DNA from: CAYWIT01 sp964458415 | Lineage (GTDB): Bacteria; Pseudomonadota; Alphaproteobacteria; Micavibrionales; UBA2020 | Assembly (NCBI GenBank): GCA_964458415.1 | Contig: CAYWIT010000006.1 | Span: 59,355 to 123,354, forward strand | Length of the DNA: 64,000 bases | Direction of reading: 5' to 3' | Shown here: one piece after another, positions 1 through 8,777 of the stretch | Numbering within the stretch: the stretch's first letter is position 1 | How the letters are laid out: each line of letters begins with the position of its first letter | Notes under the pieces: model-generated | What the model was told of the DNA's origin: nothing | What the model saw: only the letters and a program-made list of their open reading frames with translations | The model's database searches: none | Made by a program: the position numbers and the translations under genes

Positions 1-468
1 CAAATAGCCGAGCTGTGGGAGGCAGGACAGCGTGTTGCCTCCTTTCCGGTGTCAACGGCAAAAAACGGAATGGGGTGCGGAGAGGGCAGCTTTTGCACAC
101 CGTCCGGAAAATTCCGGATCGTGCAAAAAATCGGTGACGGCTTGCCGCAAGGCGCGGTGCTGAAATCGCGCCAGCCGACAGGCGAGATCTGGACCGGCGG
201 GCAAGGCGACGAGGATTTGATCCTGACGCGGATTCTCTGGCTGGAAGGAGCGGAGGCGCATAATAAAAATACCAAAGACCGTTATATCTATCTGCATGGT
301 ACCAATCAGGAGGCGCAGATCGGCACGCCTGTTTCCCATGGGTGCGTGCGCTTTCGCAATGAGGATATCGTCACGGTTTTTGATTTTTTGAGCGAGGGGG
401 CGGAGGTGGAAATTATTTATCCCTCTTCCCCGCGGACGCCTGTTTTTAAATCTTCGCCTGACATCTGA
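1..468 (+). CDS. L,D-transpeptidase (YkuD family), 5' end cut by the window
   Basis: The reading frame is open from base 1, so the N-terminus lies outside the window. What remains is the catalytic domain of a YkuD L,D-transpeptidase, which cross-links peptidoglycan or attaches proteins to it in the periplasm. Diagnostic features are the TAKNG..GSFCTPSG..RI start of the domain and the HGTN then SHGCVRF motif, whose Cys is the nucleophile. A GTG at 49 is in frame but falls inside the domain, so it is not a convincing start. The 3' end overlaps the convergent lipoprotein gene by 23 bp. Confidence 0.88.
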   Translation, partial: QIAELWEAGQRVASFPVSTAKNGMGCGEGSFCTPSGKFRIVQKIGDGLPQGAVLKSRQPTGEIWTGGQGDEDLILTRILWLEGAEAHNKNTKDRYIYLHGTNQEAQIGTPVSHGCVRFRNEDIVTVFDFLSEGAEVEIIYPSSPRTPVFKSSPDI

Positions 469-754
469 AATCGGTAATTTCCCCATTTTCGGCAGAGGTG
501 ACCGTACAGCTTCTGATCGTGTCGGGGAATAGCTGCCGCCGTGTAAATCCATCTGCATAATGACAGGTCATATAGGTTCTTTCATTCGCCGGAAAGGTCC
601 AGTGCAGGCTGCCGTTTTTGGTTTCCGCCGTGCCGTTTGAAAAGCTGACTTTTATGATCCCGTCAAGCGGGCAGGCCGACATTCTGGTTTCCACGCTTTG
701 TTGCAAGCACCCTGCCAGCAGCGGTAAAAAAATCAGGACAAGAAATTGTTTCAT
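446..754 (-). CDS. Small secreted lipoprotein of unknown function
   Basis: The product is 102 aa when started at the ATG at 754, which directly precedes a lipoprotein signal: MKQF, a hydrophobic stretch, then LLAGC with the lipobox Cys near residue 16. The mature part has four further Cys (SACP, MTCHY, RSCTV, FRCQA), probably two disulfides. The pattern of a CP motif, a Trp-containing strand and a C.Y motif recalls the STY0301 group, but I could not test this. It starts one base after the ABC ATPase stop, so it is the last gene of the 2680-3645 exporter operon and may be an accessory to it. Confidence 0.6.
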   Translation of the reverse strand: MKQFLVLIFLPLLAGCLQQSVETRMSACPLDGIIKVSFSNGTAETKNGSLHWTFPANERTYMTCHYADGFTRRQLFPDTIRSCTVTSAENGEITDFRCQAKI

Positions 755-755
755 G

Positions 756-1439
756 TTATTGCTCCACAATTTTTCCGTCCACCATGACAATCCGGCGGTC
801 GGCGGTATCGGCGAATTCAGTATTATGTGTCACAGTGACGACGGCGGCTTTTTCCGCAAGGGCGATCTCGCGGAAGATATCATTGACGCCTGCCGCGTTT
901 TTGCTGTCCAGATTGCCCGTTGGTTCGTCGGCCAGTATCAGGCGAGGCTTATTGGCTAGCGCGCGGGCGATCGCCACGCGCTGGCGTTCGCCGCCGGACA
1001 TCTGCCATGGTTTTTTATGTCCCGCCTTGGCCAGTCCCAGAGAGGCAAGAAGATGTTCTGCCCGTCTGGTCATCTCCGCTGCGCTCCAGACGCCGTTTTT
1101 CTGCATCGGCAAAAGGAGGTTATCCAGCGCCGAGAATTCCTGCAGTAAAAAGTGAAATTGGAAGACAAAGCCGATTTTTTCCAGCCGGGCCCTCTGGCGG
1201 CCCTCTTCACTGGCGGCGGTCATGTCTTCCCCGTCCAGAATAATCCGGCCGCTGGTTGGCTGGTCAAGAAGGCCCATCAGATAGAGCAGCGAGGATTTGC
1301 CGGAGCCGGAAGCGCCGGTGATAGCGATAAACTCTCCGGCCGCGATACGGCAGGAAACGTCATCCACCAGCGTGACAGGAATAATTTCCTTTGTCAGGAT
1401 GCGGGTGACATGGTCAAGCACCAGTACGGAATCCGTCAT
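756..1439 (-). CDS. ABC transporter ATP-binding protein, MacB/LolD type
   Basis: This 227-aa protein is a complete ABC ATPase. It has Walker A GASGSGKSS, signature MSGGERQR, Walker B LILADEPTGNLDS and the switch His in VTVTHN. The sequence between them places it in the MacB/LolD/FtsE class, which powers extracytoplasmic substrate or lipoprotein handling rather than classical import. Its start overlaps the permease stop by 4 bp. Together with the upstream adaptor this makes a three-part exporter. MacB itself is an ATPase-permease fusion; here the parts are separate, as in LolCDE. Confidence 0.9.
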   Translation of the reverse strand: MTDSVLVLDHVTRILTKEIIPVTLVDDVSCRIAAGEFIAITGASGSGKSSLLYLMGLLDQPTSGRIILDGEDMTAASEEGRQRARLEKIGFVFQFHFLLQEFSALDNLLLPMQKNGVWSAAEMTRRAEHLLASLGLAKAGHKKPWQMSGGERQRVAIARALANKPRLILADEPTGNLDSKNAAGVNDIFREIALAEKAAVVTVTHNTEFADTADRRIVMVDGKIVEQ

Positions 1440-2683
1440 GACCCCGCTCCGCGAATAATATCGACCGGATCAAGAAGTGCCGCCTTGCGGGCGGGCAGAT
1501 AAGATGAAATGGCGGCGGAAAGAACGGCCATACTGCCGCCGGCAATATAGAGCCAGAATGAGCGGAACATCGGGAAGCCGGTGAGCTTGATGGGAATTTG
1601 TCCGGCCAGATGCAGGCGGATAGAGGAAAGCCCCTCGATGATCAGGGCGCCCAGCGCCCAGCCAAGGATGGCGCCGGTCAGACCGATGATAATGCCCTGC
1701 GTAAAGAAAATCAGCACGATATCCCGCTCGGAGAAGCCCATCGATTTCAGGATGGCGATATCGCGGCTCTTTTCCCGTACGGTATTCGAGATGATATTGT
1801 AAATGCCGAATCCTGCGACAATCAGGATGGCGGCAACGGTTGAATACATGATGGAATCCTGAATGACGAAAAGCTCGAAGATATTGGAAAAGGTTTCCTG
1901 CCAGCTTTCGGCCTTGTAGCGGTAGCGGCGTTCCAGCTCGAGCGCCAGTGCCGGTGCTGCGTCCACATCCGTCATGCGCAAATTGATCTGGTTAACGGTG
2001 TCTTCTTTTCCCTGCAGTATCTGTACTTTCTTCAGCAGGGCATAACTGCGGGCGCCATCGACTTCGGTCACGCCGCTTTCAAAAATGCCGACGATCTTCA
2101 TTTGGCGGATGTTGCCGACTGGGGAAACCGCATTGACGCGGTCACCGGTTTTAACGCCCAGCTTTTCGGCAAGCGTGCTGCCAAGGATAATGCCGTTGGC
2201 ATTGGTCAGCAAGGATTCCAGCCGGCCTTCGGTCATATCATTGGCAAGATTGCTGGTATGTTTTTCAAACAAAGGGTCAATGCCGTTGATCACGGTGGAA
2301 ACGTCTTTGCCGCCATAGCGTAAAAATGCCTGTCCGGTCAGGGACGGGGATACGCGCACGCCCTGCAAGGCTTGCAACTGGTCAATAATAATGCCGGCAT
2401 TGCGAATACCGCGGGTTTCCGTTTTCGGTTTGATGCCATGAATCAAAACCAGATCATCCGGAAAGGATTTTTCAACGGGTTGCGGGGCGGCCATGCGGTA
2501 TTCGTCTACGATTTTTACATGAGGCGCGGTGTTGATCAGACGGGCGATAAAATAATCATGCATGCCTTGCATCATGCTGGCGATACCGATAAAGAAAGCG
2601 ACGCCGAGCATGACGCCCGTCACCGAAATGGCGGCCTGTCTCTTGCGGTTGGTCATGTACTGGATGGCGATACGTAGAATCAT
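1436..2683 (-). CDS. ABC transporter permease, FtsX/MacB family
   Basis: The 415-aa protein has the MacB/LolC layout: an N-terminal helix (VTGVMLGVAFFIGIASM), a large periplasmic domain, then three C-terminal helices with the FtsX motif, including TVREKSRDIAILKSMGFSERDI and SYLPARKAALLDPVDIIRGA. It is the membrane partner of the adjacent ATPase. It overlaps the adaptor stop by 4 bp and the ATPase start by 4 bp, so the three are probably translationally coupled. Confidence 0.9.
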   Translation of the reverse strand: MILRIAIQYMTNRKRQAAISVTGVMLGVAFFIGIASMMQGMHDYFIARLINTAPHVKIVDEYRMAAPQPVEKSFPDDLVLIHGIKPKTETRGIRNAGIIIDQLQALQGVRVSPSLTGQAFLRYGGKDVSTVINGIDPLFEKHTSNLANDMTEGRLESLLTNANGIILGSTLAEKLGVKTGDRVNAVSPVGNIRQMKIVGIFESGVTEVDGARSYALLKKVQILQGKEDTVNQINLRMTDVDAAPALALELERRYRYKAESWQETFSNIFELFVIQDSIMYSTVAAILIVAGFGIYNIISNTVREKSRDIAILKSMGFSERDIVLIFFTQGIIIGLTGAILGWALGALIIEGLSSIRLHLAGQIPIKLTGFPMFRSFWLYIAGGSMAVLSAAISSYLPARKAALLDPVDIIRGAGS

Positions 2684-3645
2684 TTTGGATACAGGGCAAG
2701 AATGGAATCATCCGGCGCGAGTCCGGAAAGAACCTCGATTATTTCACCATCGGTATAACCGGTTTTGACGACGGTTCTGGTTTCCTTGCCGTTTAAAATT
2801 TTCATGACGGCACCGCCCTCGACCGCCCCGGCAGGAACGGTGAGAACATTATCGCGAATGTCCGTGATGATATTGACCTCGGCGGTCATGCCGATACGCA
2901 GCGGCTGGTCGTCCGGCAGGGAAATATAGACGCGGAAATTCTTGTTGACGGGGTCTCCCTTGGGCGTTATCGCTTTGACCGTGCCTTCAATGACGGTGCC
3001 GACGGCGGCATCCGAACTGACCAGCGTTTTTTGGCCTTTTTTAAGGCGAAGAATATCCTCTTCATCGACCTCGGCCTCAATCCGGAGGGGGGTGGTTTGT
3101 CCGACCCAGAAAACGCCTTGGCCGGCTGTTTTTGTTTCCCCCGGTTCGGCTTCCCGCCGCAGGACGATACCGTCCAGCGGTGAAGCGAGGGTCAGGCGCT
3201 CTATAATTTTTTTCTGGCTGTCGATCCGGGCCAGCGCTTCACGGTAATCGGCTTCGGCCGCATCAAGTTTTGCACGGCTGGCAAAGCCCTGCGCGGCCAG
3301 CTTTTTATTGCGGTTGAGTTCGTTATCAATCTGTTGGAGGCGTGATTCATATTCGGCAAGGCGCGCGCGCTCGACACTGTCGTCGGCCCGGGCGAGAACC
3401 TGCCCTTTGGTCACTTCCATTCTTTCGCTGGCCGGAATGTTTTCAAGCCGGATCGTCGTTTGCGGCGCGACTTCCGCCCAGACAACCGGTTCGATAACGC
3501 CGGTGGCATAGACGGCTTCCACAATACGGCGGAATGCGGGATGTACGGTCTCTGGTGCGTTGTCATGGTTACGGAGAAAAGGAGCCAGCAGAACCAGCGC
3601 CGTCAGAGACGCCAGAAGAAAGGATATTTTAAAAAAAGTCTTCAG
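2680..3645 (-). CDS. HlyD/MacA-type periplasmic adaptor; probable non-ATG start
   Basis: The core is a membrane fusion protein: a split lipoyl/barrel-sandwich domain (GVIEPVVWAEVAPQTT and LTLASPLDGIVLRREAEPGE), an alpha-hairpin (RARLAEYESRLQQIDNELNRN) and a beta-barrel. A GTG at 3522 would start inside the lipoyl region. The frame stays open upstream to a stop at 3664-3666 and encodes a clear membrane anchor (FFKISFLLASLTALVLLAPF). No ATG, GTG or TTG lies ahead of it. A CTG at 3645 with GGGG five bases upstream is the best candidate. The 321-aa product would be anchored in the inner membrane and work with the downstream permease and ATPase. Confidence 0.78.
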   Translation of the reverse strand: MKTFFKISFLLASLTALVLLAPFLRNHDNAPETVHPAFRRIVEAVYATGVIEPVVWAEVAPQTTIRLENIPASERMEVTKGQVLARADDSVERARLAEYESRLQQIDNELNRNKKLAAQGFASRAKLDAAEADYREALARIDSQKKIIERLTLASPLDGIVLRREAEPGETKTAGQGVFWVGQTTPLRIEAEVDEEDILRLKKGQKTLVSSDAAVGTVIEGTVKAITPKGDPVNKNFRVYISLPDDQPLRIGMTAEVNIITDIRDNVLTVPAGAVEGGAVMKILNGKETRTVVKTGYTDGEIIEVLSGLAPDDSILALYPK

Positions 3646-3675
3646 TTGATCCCCGCTTTCCCGTTACCTGCCATT

Positions 3676-5451
3676 TCAGGGCTTCGGGTTTACCTTTTTT
3701 TGTGGTGGGCCGTTATGCTTGCCGGTTGCGACATAGCCAAGTTTTTCCGGCGGTATAACGGTATAGGAAACAATAGCGGTAAAATGGCTGTGAAGCAAAT
3801 CTTCGCCGGATTTTATGCCAAGATCTCTGGGGCCAAAGGTTTTTTCAAGATAGCGTCTGGCGACGAAGGCCTTGCGGGCATCGCCCGCAGCCAGATCATA
3901 GGCCGCCTCCTCCGCCAGCAGCGCGCCGGAGAGAACATCAGCCATGTGGTCCATTAGCTTGCGGGCAAAGCGTTCGCCATCTTCCGGATGGGTGCGAAGG
4001 TGGATCAGCGCATTCATGGTTTCCTTTAGGCCGGTATCGAGCAGGTGTTTTTCTGCAGCGAGGGCCGGCGGCAGGGCATCGGAAATCTGGTGGATTTTTT
4101 CAATGAAAATCTGGTCGCCCGGTTCTTTGCCGATCACCATGCGCAGTAATTCAAGCGCCTGAATATTTGCGGGCCCTTCCCAGACGGTCAGGGTCATGGC
4201 ATCGCGGAACTGGCGGGCGGTGGGATATTCTTCGGTATAGCCATTGCCGCCGACGATTTCGAGAGCCTTTTTTGCGGACTGCACGGCATCTTCTGCGGTG
4301 CGGTATTTCGCCAGCGCTGTCGAGAGGCGCAGCCAAGGGCGCTGTACTTCATCGGTCAGGGCGCTGTCGAACGTCCTCGCGGTTTCCAGAGAGAGCGCGG
4401 TCGCCGCCTCGGTACGCAGCAGGATATCAAAAATCTCGTTTTGCACCATGGGGTAGTTTATAATCGGTTTGCCGAAAGCTTCCCGATGCGTGGCCCAGCT
4501 TGCGGCCTCCAGAAAAGCCCGGCGGCAGGCGCCCGCGGCGGCAACAGCGTTATGGATGCGGCTGTATTCCAGCGCTTCCATCATCATTTTGAGCCCATGG
4601 GGCGGTGCCGCGATTTCGATCACTTCGGCGCCTTCCAGATCGATCTCTCCGGTGGCAAGACCCTTGGTGCCGAGTTTGTCCTTGAGGCGGCGGATGGAAT
4701 AGCTGTTCTGGCTGCCGTCTTTCAGATGGCTGGGGACAAGATAGAGGCCCAGGCCTTTGTTGCCTTCCGGCGCACCCTCGGGGCGGGCGGTGGCCAATGC
4801 CAGTCCGGAATTGGCATTGCTGGTAAACCATTTGAGTCCGTGCAGGCGTACTTTGTCGCCATCCTTGACGGCGCGGGTGGTGGTGGCGCCAACATCGGAA
4901 CCGCCGTGCAATTCGGTAGCCCAAGTGCCACCGGTCTTGGCGGCACCGTCCATGCGGGTCAGTTCATGCAGAAATTCGTCGCGGACCTCCGGTGTGGCGA
5001 ATTTGTCGAGCACGTAAGCCACAGCGCCGGTCATCGTGACCGGACAGTGAACGGAAATATCCGCTTGCGAGAGCATATAGCCCATGACAAAGCTGAGCAG
5101 ATGCGGTTCCGGATTTTTATCCTGAAAGGCGAGGCCGATGGTGCCGCGGCGATAGGCTTCCTGATGGCAATCTTCATAGAGCGGGTTAAAAATAACTTTG
5201 CTTTTCTTCTCGCCGTTTTTGTTATGCGTTTCCAGTTTTGGCGGCGCATGACGGTCGCTATAGGCGGCTTGCGCGTCAAGGGCGCTGCCAACCCAGTTGC
5301 CAAAGTCCGACAACCGGCTTTGATTGCGTTTCAGCATTTCCGGCGCAAGACGCTCAAGCGCCCGGAACAGGTTCGGGTCATTTTCAAAAAAATTGCTGCC
5401 GCGAGTTTCTTCAGGATAGGTGACGGGTTTGCGGGAAGGGTCTTTCGGCAT
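3676..5451 (-). CDS. Acyl-CoA dehydrogenase, AidB/ACAD11-like
   Basis: The ATG at 5451 has GGAG at good spacing and gives 591 aa. The frame continues upstream but that extension looks non-coding. Family features are GTWATELHGGSDVG, the flavin-side LHGLKWFTSNANSG, EYSRIHNAVAAAGACRRAF, and the C-terminal IVGGNGYTEEYPTARQFRDA with WEGPANIQALELLRMV. The long C-terminal extension resembles AidB-like enzymes more than short-chain dehydrogenases. It oxidises an acyl-CoA, or has diverged as in AidB; the substrate is unknown. It is divergent from a TetR regulator, a common arrangement for fatty-acid or isovalerate catabolism. Confidence 0.88.
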   Translation of the reverse strand: MPKDPSRKPVTYPEETRGSNFFENDPNLFRALERLAPEMLKRNQSRLSDFGNWVGSALDAQAAYSDRHAPPKLETHNKNGEKKSKVIFNPLYEDCHQEAYRRGTIGLAFQDKNPEPHLLSFVMGYMLSQADISVHCPVTMTGAVAYVLDKFATPEVRDEFLHELTRMDGAAKTGGTWATELHGGSDVGATTTRAVKDGDKVRLHGLKWFTSNANSGLALATARPEGAPEGNKGLGLYLVPSHLKDGSQNSYSIRRLKDKLGTKGLATGEIDLEGAEVIEIAAPPHGLKMMMEALEYSRIHNAVAAAGACRRAFLEAASWATHREAFGKPIINYPMVQNEIFDILLRTEAATALSLETARTFDSALTDEVQRPWLRLSTALAKYRTAEDAVQSAKKALEIVGGNGYTEEYPTARQFRDAMTLTVWEGPANIQALELLRMVIGKEPGDQIFIEKIHQISDALPPALAAEKHLLDTGLKETMNALIHLRTHPEDGERFARKLMDHMADVLSGALLAEEAAYDLAAGDARKAFVARRYLEKTFGPRDLGIKSGEDLLHSHFTAIVSYTVIPPEKLGYVATGKHNGPPQKKVNPKP

Positions 5452-5502
5452 ATAAATTCTCCATAAATAATTTTGCCTATCATGCGCCAGACGGGCGGAG
5501 AT

Positions 5503-5523
5503 TTCAACTCTGTTGACCTGAAA
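5503..5523. promoter_or_regulatory. Candidate TetR operator between divergent genes
   Basis: The 131-bp gap between the dehydrogenase and tetR contains a nested inverted repeat: TTTCA and TGAAA as outer arms, and TCAAC-TCT-GTTGA inside. This is the size and place expected for a TetR-family operator that controls both genes. The assignment rests only on symmetry and position. Confidence 0.3.
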
Positions 5524-5582
5524 AGTGAACAATGCCAAGATGCGCAAATGGGTAAAAAGGCTCGGTTTTCTGGGGAGGAAAC

Positions 5583-6203
5583 ATGACAGTAGCAGCCACG
5601 GCGACAGACTTTCAGAAAAAATTCAGATATCATCACGGTAATTTGCGGGATGCCTTGCTGGAAGCAGCCGAAGATATTCTGAAAATTAAAGGAATTGACG
5701 ATCTCAGTCTGCGGAATCTGGCCAAGGCGACCGGTGTTACACAGGCCGCCCCTTATAGCCATTTCCGTGACAAGGATGAATTACTGGCAGCGGTGGCCGA
5801 GCGTGGCTTTCAAAAGCTTGCGTTGCAAATGGCAGAGCAGGCGGCAGGTAGCGTTACGACACAGCAAAGGCTGGAAAAACTGGTCACGGCTTATATCCGT
5901 TTTGCCTGTGATCACAAGCCTTTGTTCCGGTTGATGTTTGGCCAGCCCCTGACGGACATGAAGCGGTTTCCGACATTGGCGATGACGGCGGGGAAAAGTT
6001 ATGCCCTGATATCAACAACTTTGGCACAGCGCGTGGCGCCTACGGTGGAAACATCGTTTTTGACCGTCACGGTCTGGAGCCTCTGTCACGGTCTGGCTAC
6101 ACTGGTCATGGAGGGGCTGCTGAAAACAGAAACTTTTGGCACGCCGGCGCTGGAAGATTTTGTGGCCAGAGCGGTGGCAACCTTTTCCCAGCATCTGGAT
6201 TGA
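5583..6203 (+). CDS. TetR/AcrR-family transcriptional regulator
   Basis: The 206-aa protein has the N-terminal TetR helix-turn-helix (HHGNLRDALLEAAEDILKIKG through LAKATGVTQAAPYSHFRDKDELLAAVAERGF). Its C-terminal ligand domain resembles the WHG type (LVTAYIRFACDHKPLFRLMFGQPL). A strong GGGGAGG precedes the ATG. It probably represses the divergent acyl-CoA dehydrogenase and itself; the ligand, perhaps an acyl-CoA, is inferred from context. Confidence 0.9.
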   Translation: MTVAATATDFQKKFRYHHGNLRDALLEAAEDILKIKGIDDLSLRNLAKATGVTQAAPYSHFRDKDELLAAVAERGFQKLALQMAEQAAGSVTTQQRLEKLVTAYIRFACDHKPLFRLMFGQPLTDMKRFPTLAMTAGKSYALISTTLAQRVAPTVETSFLTVTVWSLCHGLATLVMEGLLKTETFGTPALEDFVARAVATFSQHLD

Positions 6204-6212
6204 GGCGGCGCG

Positions 6213-6244
6213 TTAACTTTTTATTCATACTTTTTCCATATAAT
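6213..6244 (+). promoter_or_regulatory. Possible promoter of the metallopeptidase-like gene
   Basis: A perfect TATAAT lies at 6239-6244, about 55 bp upstream of the ATG at 6299. The only -35-like hexamer, TTAACT at 6213-6218, has a long 20-bp spacer, so this may be a weak or regulated promoter. A GGGGGCCCCC palindrome sits between the -10 box and the start codon at about 6262-6271. Confidence 0.3.
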
Positions 6245-6298
6245 TAGTGTGTAATGTGAATTGGGGGCCCCCGTTCACAGACGGAGAAGTATGGAGTA

Positions 6299-7915
6299 AT
6301 GCCACGGCCGCCATCGCATGTTATTAAAGACAGTTTCGGACAGCGGCGCGTGGCACCGTCCCCTGTTCAGGAATTTACGCCGAATATTGACCCGCAGCTG
6401 AATCAATTGCGGCAAAATCTTTCCCTTATCCCCGAGGGGCGAGAGCTTCTTGATTTTGCAGATAAGAATGATGTACGGATTGTCGTAAAACCCGATTATC
6501 TGATGCCGGCGGGAAGCATTGCCACGACCTCTCCCCCCAAGGCACCTGGCGGGCCGATCATGGTGGATCTTAATATTGATATGCCCAAGGAGCATCTGAC
6601 GTTGTCATTGGCGCATGAGTTACGGCATGCGAACCAGTTGCGTGTTATGGAGCAGAATGGGGGCATTCCAAGACCGGATACGGTTCGTGATGTACGGACA
6701 GCTGCAAATATGACCAGATTGATGGAAGCCGATGCTTTTACGTACCAAGGCGTTATTGCCGTTAAGCTGGCACAGGCGGGACATCCGGAATTTCTTGAAA
6801 AAGCGGTTACCGGGGAGTTTAAGGGCGTTCGTGATTTCCTGAAAATAAATCCGCCCGAGAGTTTCAAAAACGATCAGGCGCTGGCGCGCGGGATTTTCGG
6901 ACATATGCTGACAGAGCGGCTTGATCCCTATAACAGCGCATTTTTCTCCCAGAGTCTTGGCAATGATTTAATGTCAGGGAACCATCATGATCATGTCGGG
7001 CCACATCAACCGGCAAAAATGCCGTATGAGGCGCTGGGGAAATCAGAAATTGCCAGACTCTATGGCGTGGAACAGATTGGTGGAGTGTCGCCACGGGCGC
7101 TGGAGGTTGGTCTGCTGCAAAGTATGGATCCTTATGACCGCAAAACCATCCGGATGACAGAGCGGCTGACACGGGAAACGGGAGCGCTGACGCGCCAGGA
7201 ATACGAAACAAAAACGCAGGAGATACAAGAGCGGATCAAGGCGCGCCCGGAGCTTGTCAAGGAAACGCCCCCTTCCGCCGAGAACAGCGTTAGGAAAACG
7301 CCTTTGGTAAAGCAGGATCCCTTGTCATCAAAGACAGGAATAACCGGGTCGTCTTTTGTCAAGACCCAGGCCCGCCTGGGAAAATCGACAGGTGTTGCTG
7401 ATGTCGCAATCAGCATAGCAGAGGGGCGGTATGCTGAAGCGGCCGTTTCGGCTGGTCAGCAAGTGGCCATGTCCAATGGGGTGTGGAAAGCGGCGGCTGA
7501 TCTTGCAAAGTCCATTGCGCCAGTCGCCAAAAGCGTTGGTTTTGTGGCCAAAAGAATCCCCCTTGTCGGTGGGGCGGTAACGGCGGGTTACGTGATGTAT
7601 GAAGTCGGCGCCAATGCTGCGACTGGTGAATACGGCAAGGCCGGGGCGGCGCTGGCGGCGGGAGCGGCCGAGGCTCTCGGCAATACCGTTGGGTTTGGCG
7701 TTGGTGACGGCGCCCGCGAGATCGTGCGCGGAGGGGTCATTGCCGGCGCGGGAGAAAAATATGCCCCTGAAAAATCAGGCTTGCGACGCTTGGCGGAAAA
7801 CGGCGTGAGCGTCGGCAGCAGGTTTATGGGGGAAGCGCCCGTCGTTGCCCCTGAAAATCACAGCGGGCTGATCAGGCCTTCCGGCAAGCCCCCGCAGGGG
7901 CCCAAGCTGAATTAA
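6299..7915 (+). CDS. HExxH putative metallopeptidase with glycine-rich C-terminus
   Basis: The product is 538 aa. Residues about 60-150 look like a zinc metallopeptidase: HELRH at 106-110 provides the HExxH motif, and E143 in LMEADAF could be the third zinc ligand. This resembles the DUF6782 type. The middle is polar. Residues about 380-500 are rich in Ala and Gly with hydrophobic stretches (VGFVAKRIPLVGGAVTAGYVMYEVGANAATG and GAALAAGAAEALGNTVGFGVG), as in membrane-active or toxin-like domains. No signal peptide is evident. With a DotL/DotM-like secretion cluster 17 kb away, it could be a secreted effector; that is inference only. Confidence 0.65.
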   Translation: MPRPPSHVIKDSFGQRRVAPSPVQEFTPNIDPQLNQLRQNLSLIPEGRELLDFADKNDVRIVVKPDYLMPAGSIATTSPPKAPGGPIMVDLNIDMPKEHLTLSLAHELRHANQLRVMEQNGGIPRPDTVRDVRTAANMTRLMEADAFTYQGVIAVKLAQAGHPEFLEKAVTGEFKGVRDFLKINPPESFKNDQALARGIFGHMLTERLDPYNSAFFSQSLGNDLMSGNHHDHVGPHQPAKMPYEALGKSEIARLYGVEQIGGVSPRALEVGLLQSMDPYDRKTIRMTERLTRETGALTRQEYETKTQEIQERIKARPELVKETPPSAENSVRKTPLVKQDPLSSKTGITGSSFVKTQARLGKSTGVADVAISIAEGRYAEAAVSAGQQVAMSNGVWKAAADLAKSIAPVAKSVGFVAKRIPLVGGAVTAGYVMYEVGANAATGEYGKAGAALAAGAAEALGNTVGFGVGDGAREIVRGGVIAGAGEKYAPEKSGLRRLAENGVSVGSRFMGEAPVVAPENHSGLIRPSGKPPQGPKLN

Positions 7916-7928
7916 GTTATTCCAGAAA

Positions 7929-8777
7929 TCAGACGAATTTATCAAGAATCTTCTGAACTTTGCGGGCATAGGAGGCGCCAAAGAGCCGCGTATGCACCAG
8001 AAGCGGATAGAGGTTGTAAATATCGGCACGGGTTTCAAAGAAACCTTTCTGAAGCGGGCTGATTTCATGATAGCGGCGGAAAAACGTTTCGCCGAAGGTA
8101 TTAAAGAGGCGGATAAAAGCAAGCTCAACCTCCGGTTCGGCATAATAAATGGCGGGATCAAGAAAGGCGGCGATCTTGCTACGGCCCGGCAGGATATTTC
8201 CGCTCCAGATATCGCCATGTATCAGTGAAGGCGGATGAAAAGCCATGATATAGCCGCCAAGCTTGCCGGCCAGCTTTTCGATCCGTTTCATCGTTTTGCT
8301 GTCAATCTTGCCTTCCTTCAAGGCTTCCCCCGCCATATAAAGCAGGCGGTGCTGCGCGAAAAAGGCAACCCAGTCTGTATTTTGCGTGTTGGGTTGCCGG
8401 AGCGAACCGATAAGCGTGTCCCGCTCAAAGCCGTATTGCGGAGCGTGATGCGCATGTAATGCCGCCAGAGCCTCGGCGGCATGGGCTTCACCGGCGGCAT
8501 CAAGGCTGACATTTGTTTCAATGAACTGCATGATAATCAGATGTTCATTGCTGTAATAAATATCCGGAACGGGCAATGTTGTTTCGGTCTTGAGAAAGCG
8601 CAGCATAAAGGCTTCGGTATCCAGTCCGCGTTCGGCAACCTTGGCGACAAAATTTCCGTCATTTTCGGTGGTCAGGCGGTAAATCTGCGCGTTGTTGGCG
8701 GCGGAGAGCGGAGCGATTCTGCTGATTTTACGGCCAAAAGCTTTTTCGATTTCTTCCTGCAATGCCGGGGTGATCAT
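7929..8777 (-). CDS. Fructosamine kinase family protein (FN3K-like)
   Basis: The 282-aa protein has the aminoglycoside-phosphotransferase-like fold of FN3K. It has an N-terminal lobe with FVAKVAERG and ALAALHAHHAPQYGFERDTLIGSLRQPN, a catalytic loop LIHGDIWSGNIL, and a metal-binding FLDPAIYYAEPEVELAF. These enzymes phosphorylate ketosamine adducts on glycated proteins, causing deglycation in the cytosol. The stop codon is near the convergent metallopeptidase gene. Its start overlaps the phosphatase gene upstream by 4 bp, so the two are translated together. Confidence 0.92.
   Translation of the reverse strand: MITPALQEEIEKAFGRKISRIAPLSAANNAQIYRLTTENDGNFVAKVAERGLDTEAFMLRFLKTETTLPVPDIYYSNEHLIIMQFIETNVSLDAAGEAHAAEALAALHAHHAPQYGFERDTLIGSLRQPNTQNTDWVAFFAQHRLLYMAGEALKEGKIDSKTMKRIEKLAGKLGGYIMAFHPPSLIHGDIWSGNILPGRSKIAAFLDPAIYYAEPEVELAFIRLFNTFGETFFRRYHEISPLQKGFFETRADIYNLYPLLVHTRLFGASYARKVQKILDKFV

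Noticed and set aside
4441..5466. A 341-codon plus-strand frame opposite the acyl-CoA dehydrogenase.
   Set aside because: Shadow of a strongly supported gene, with no ribosome-binding site or domain.
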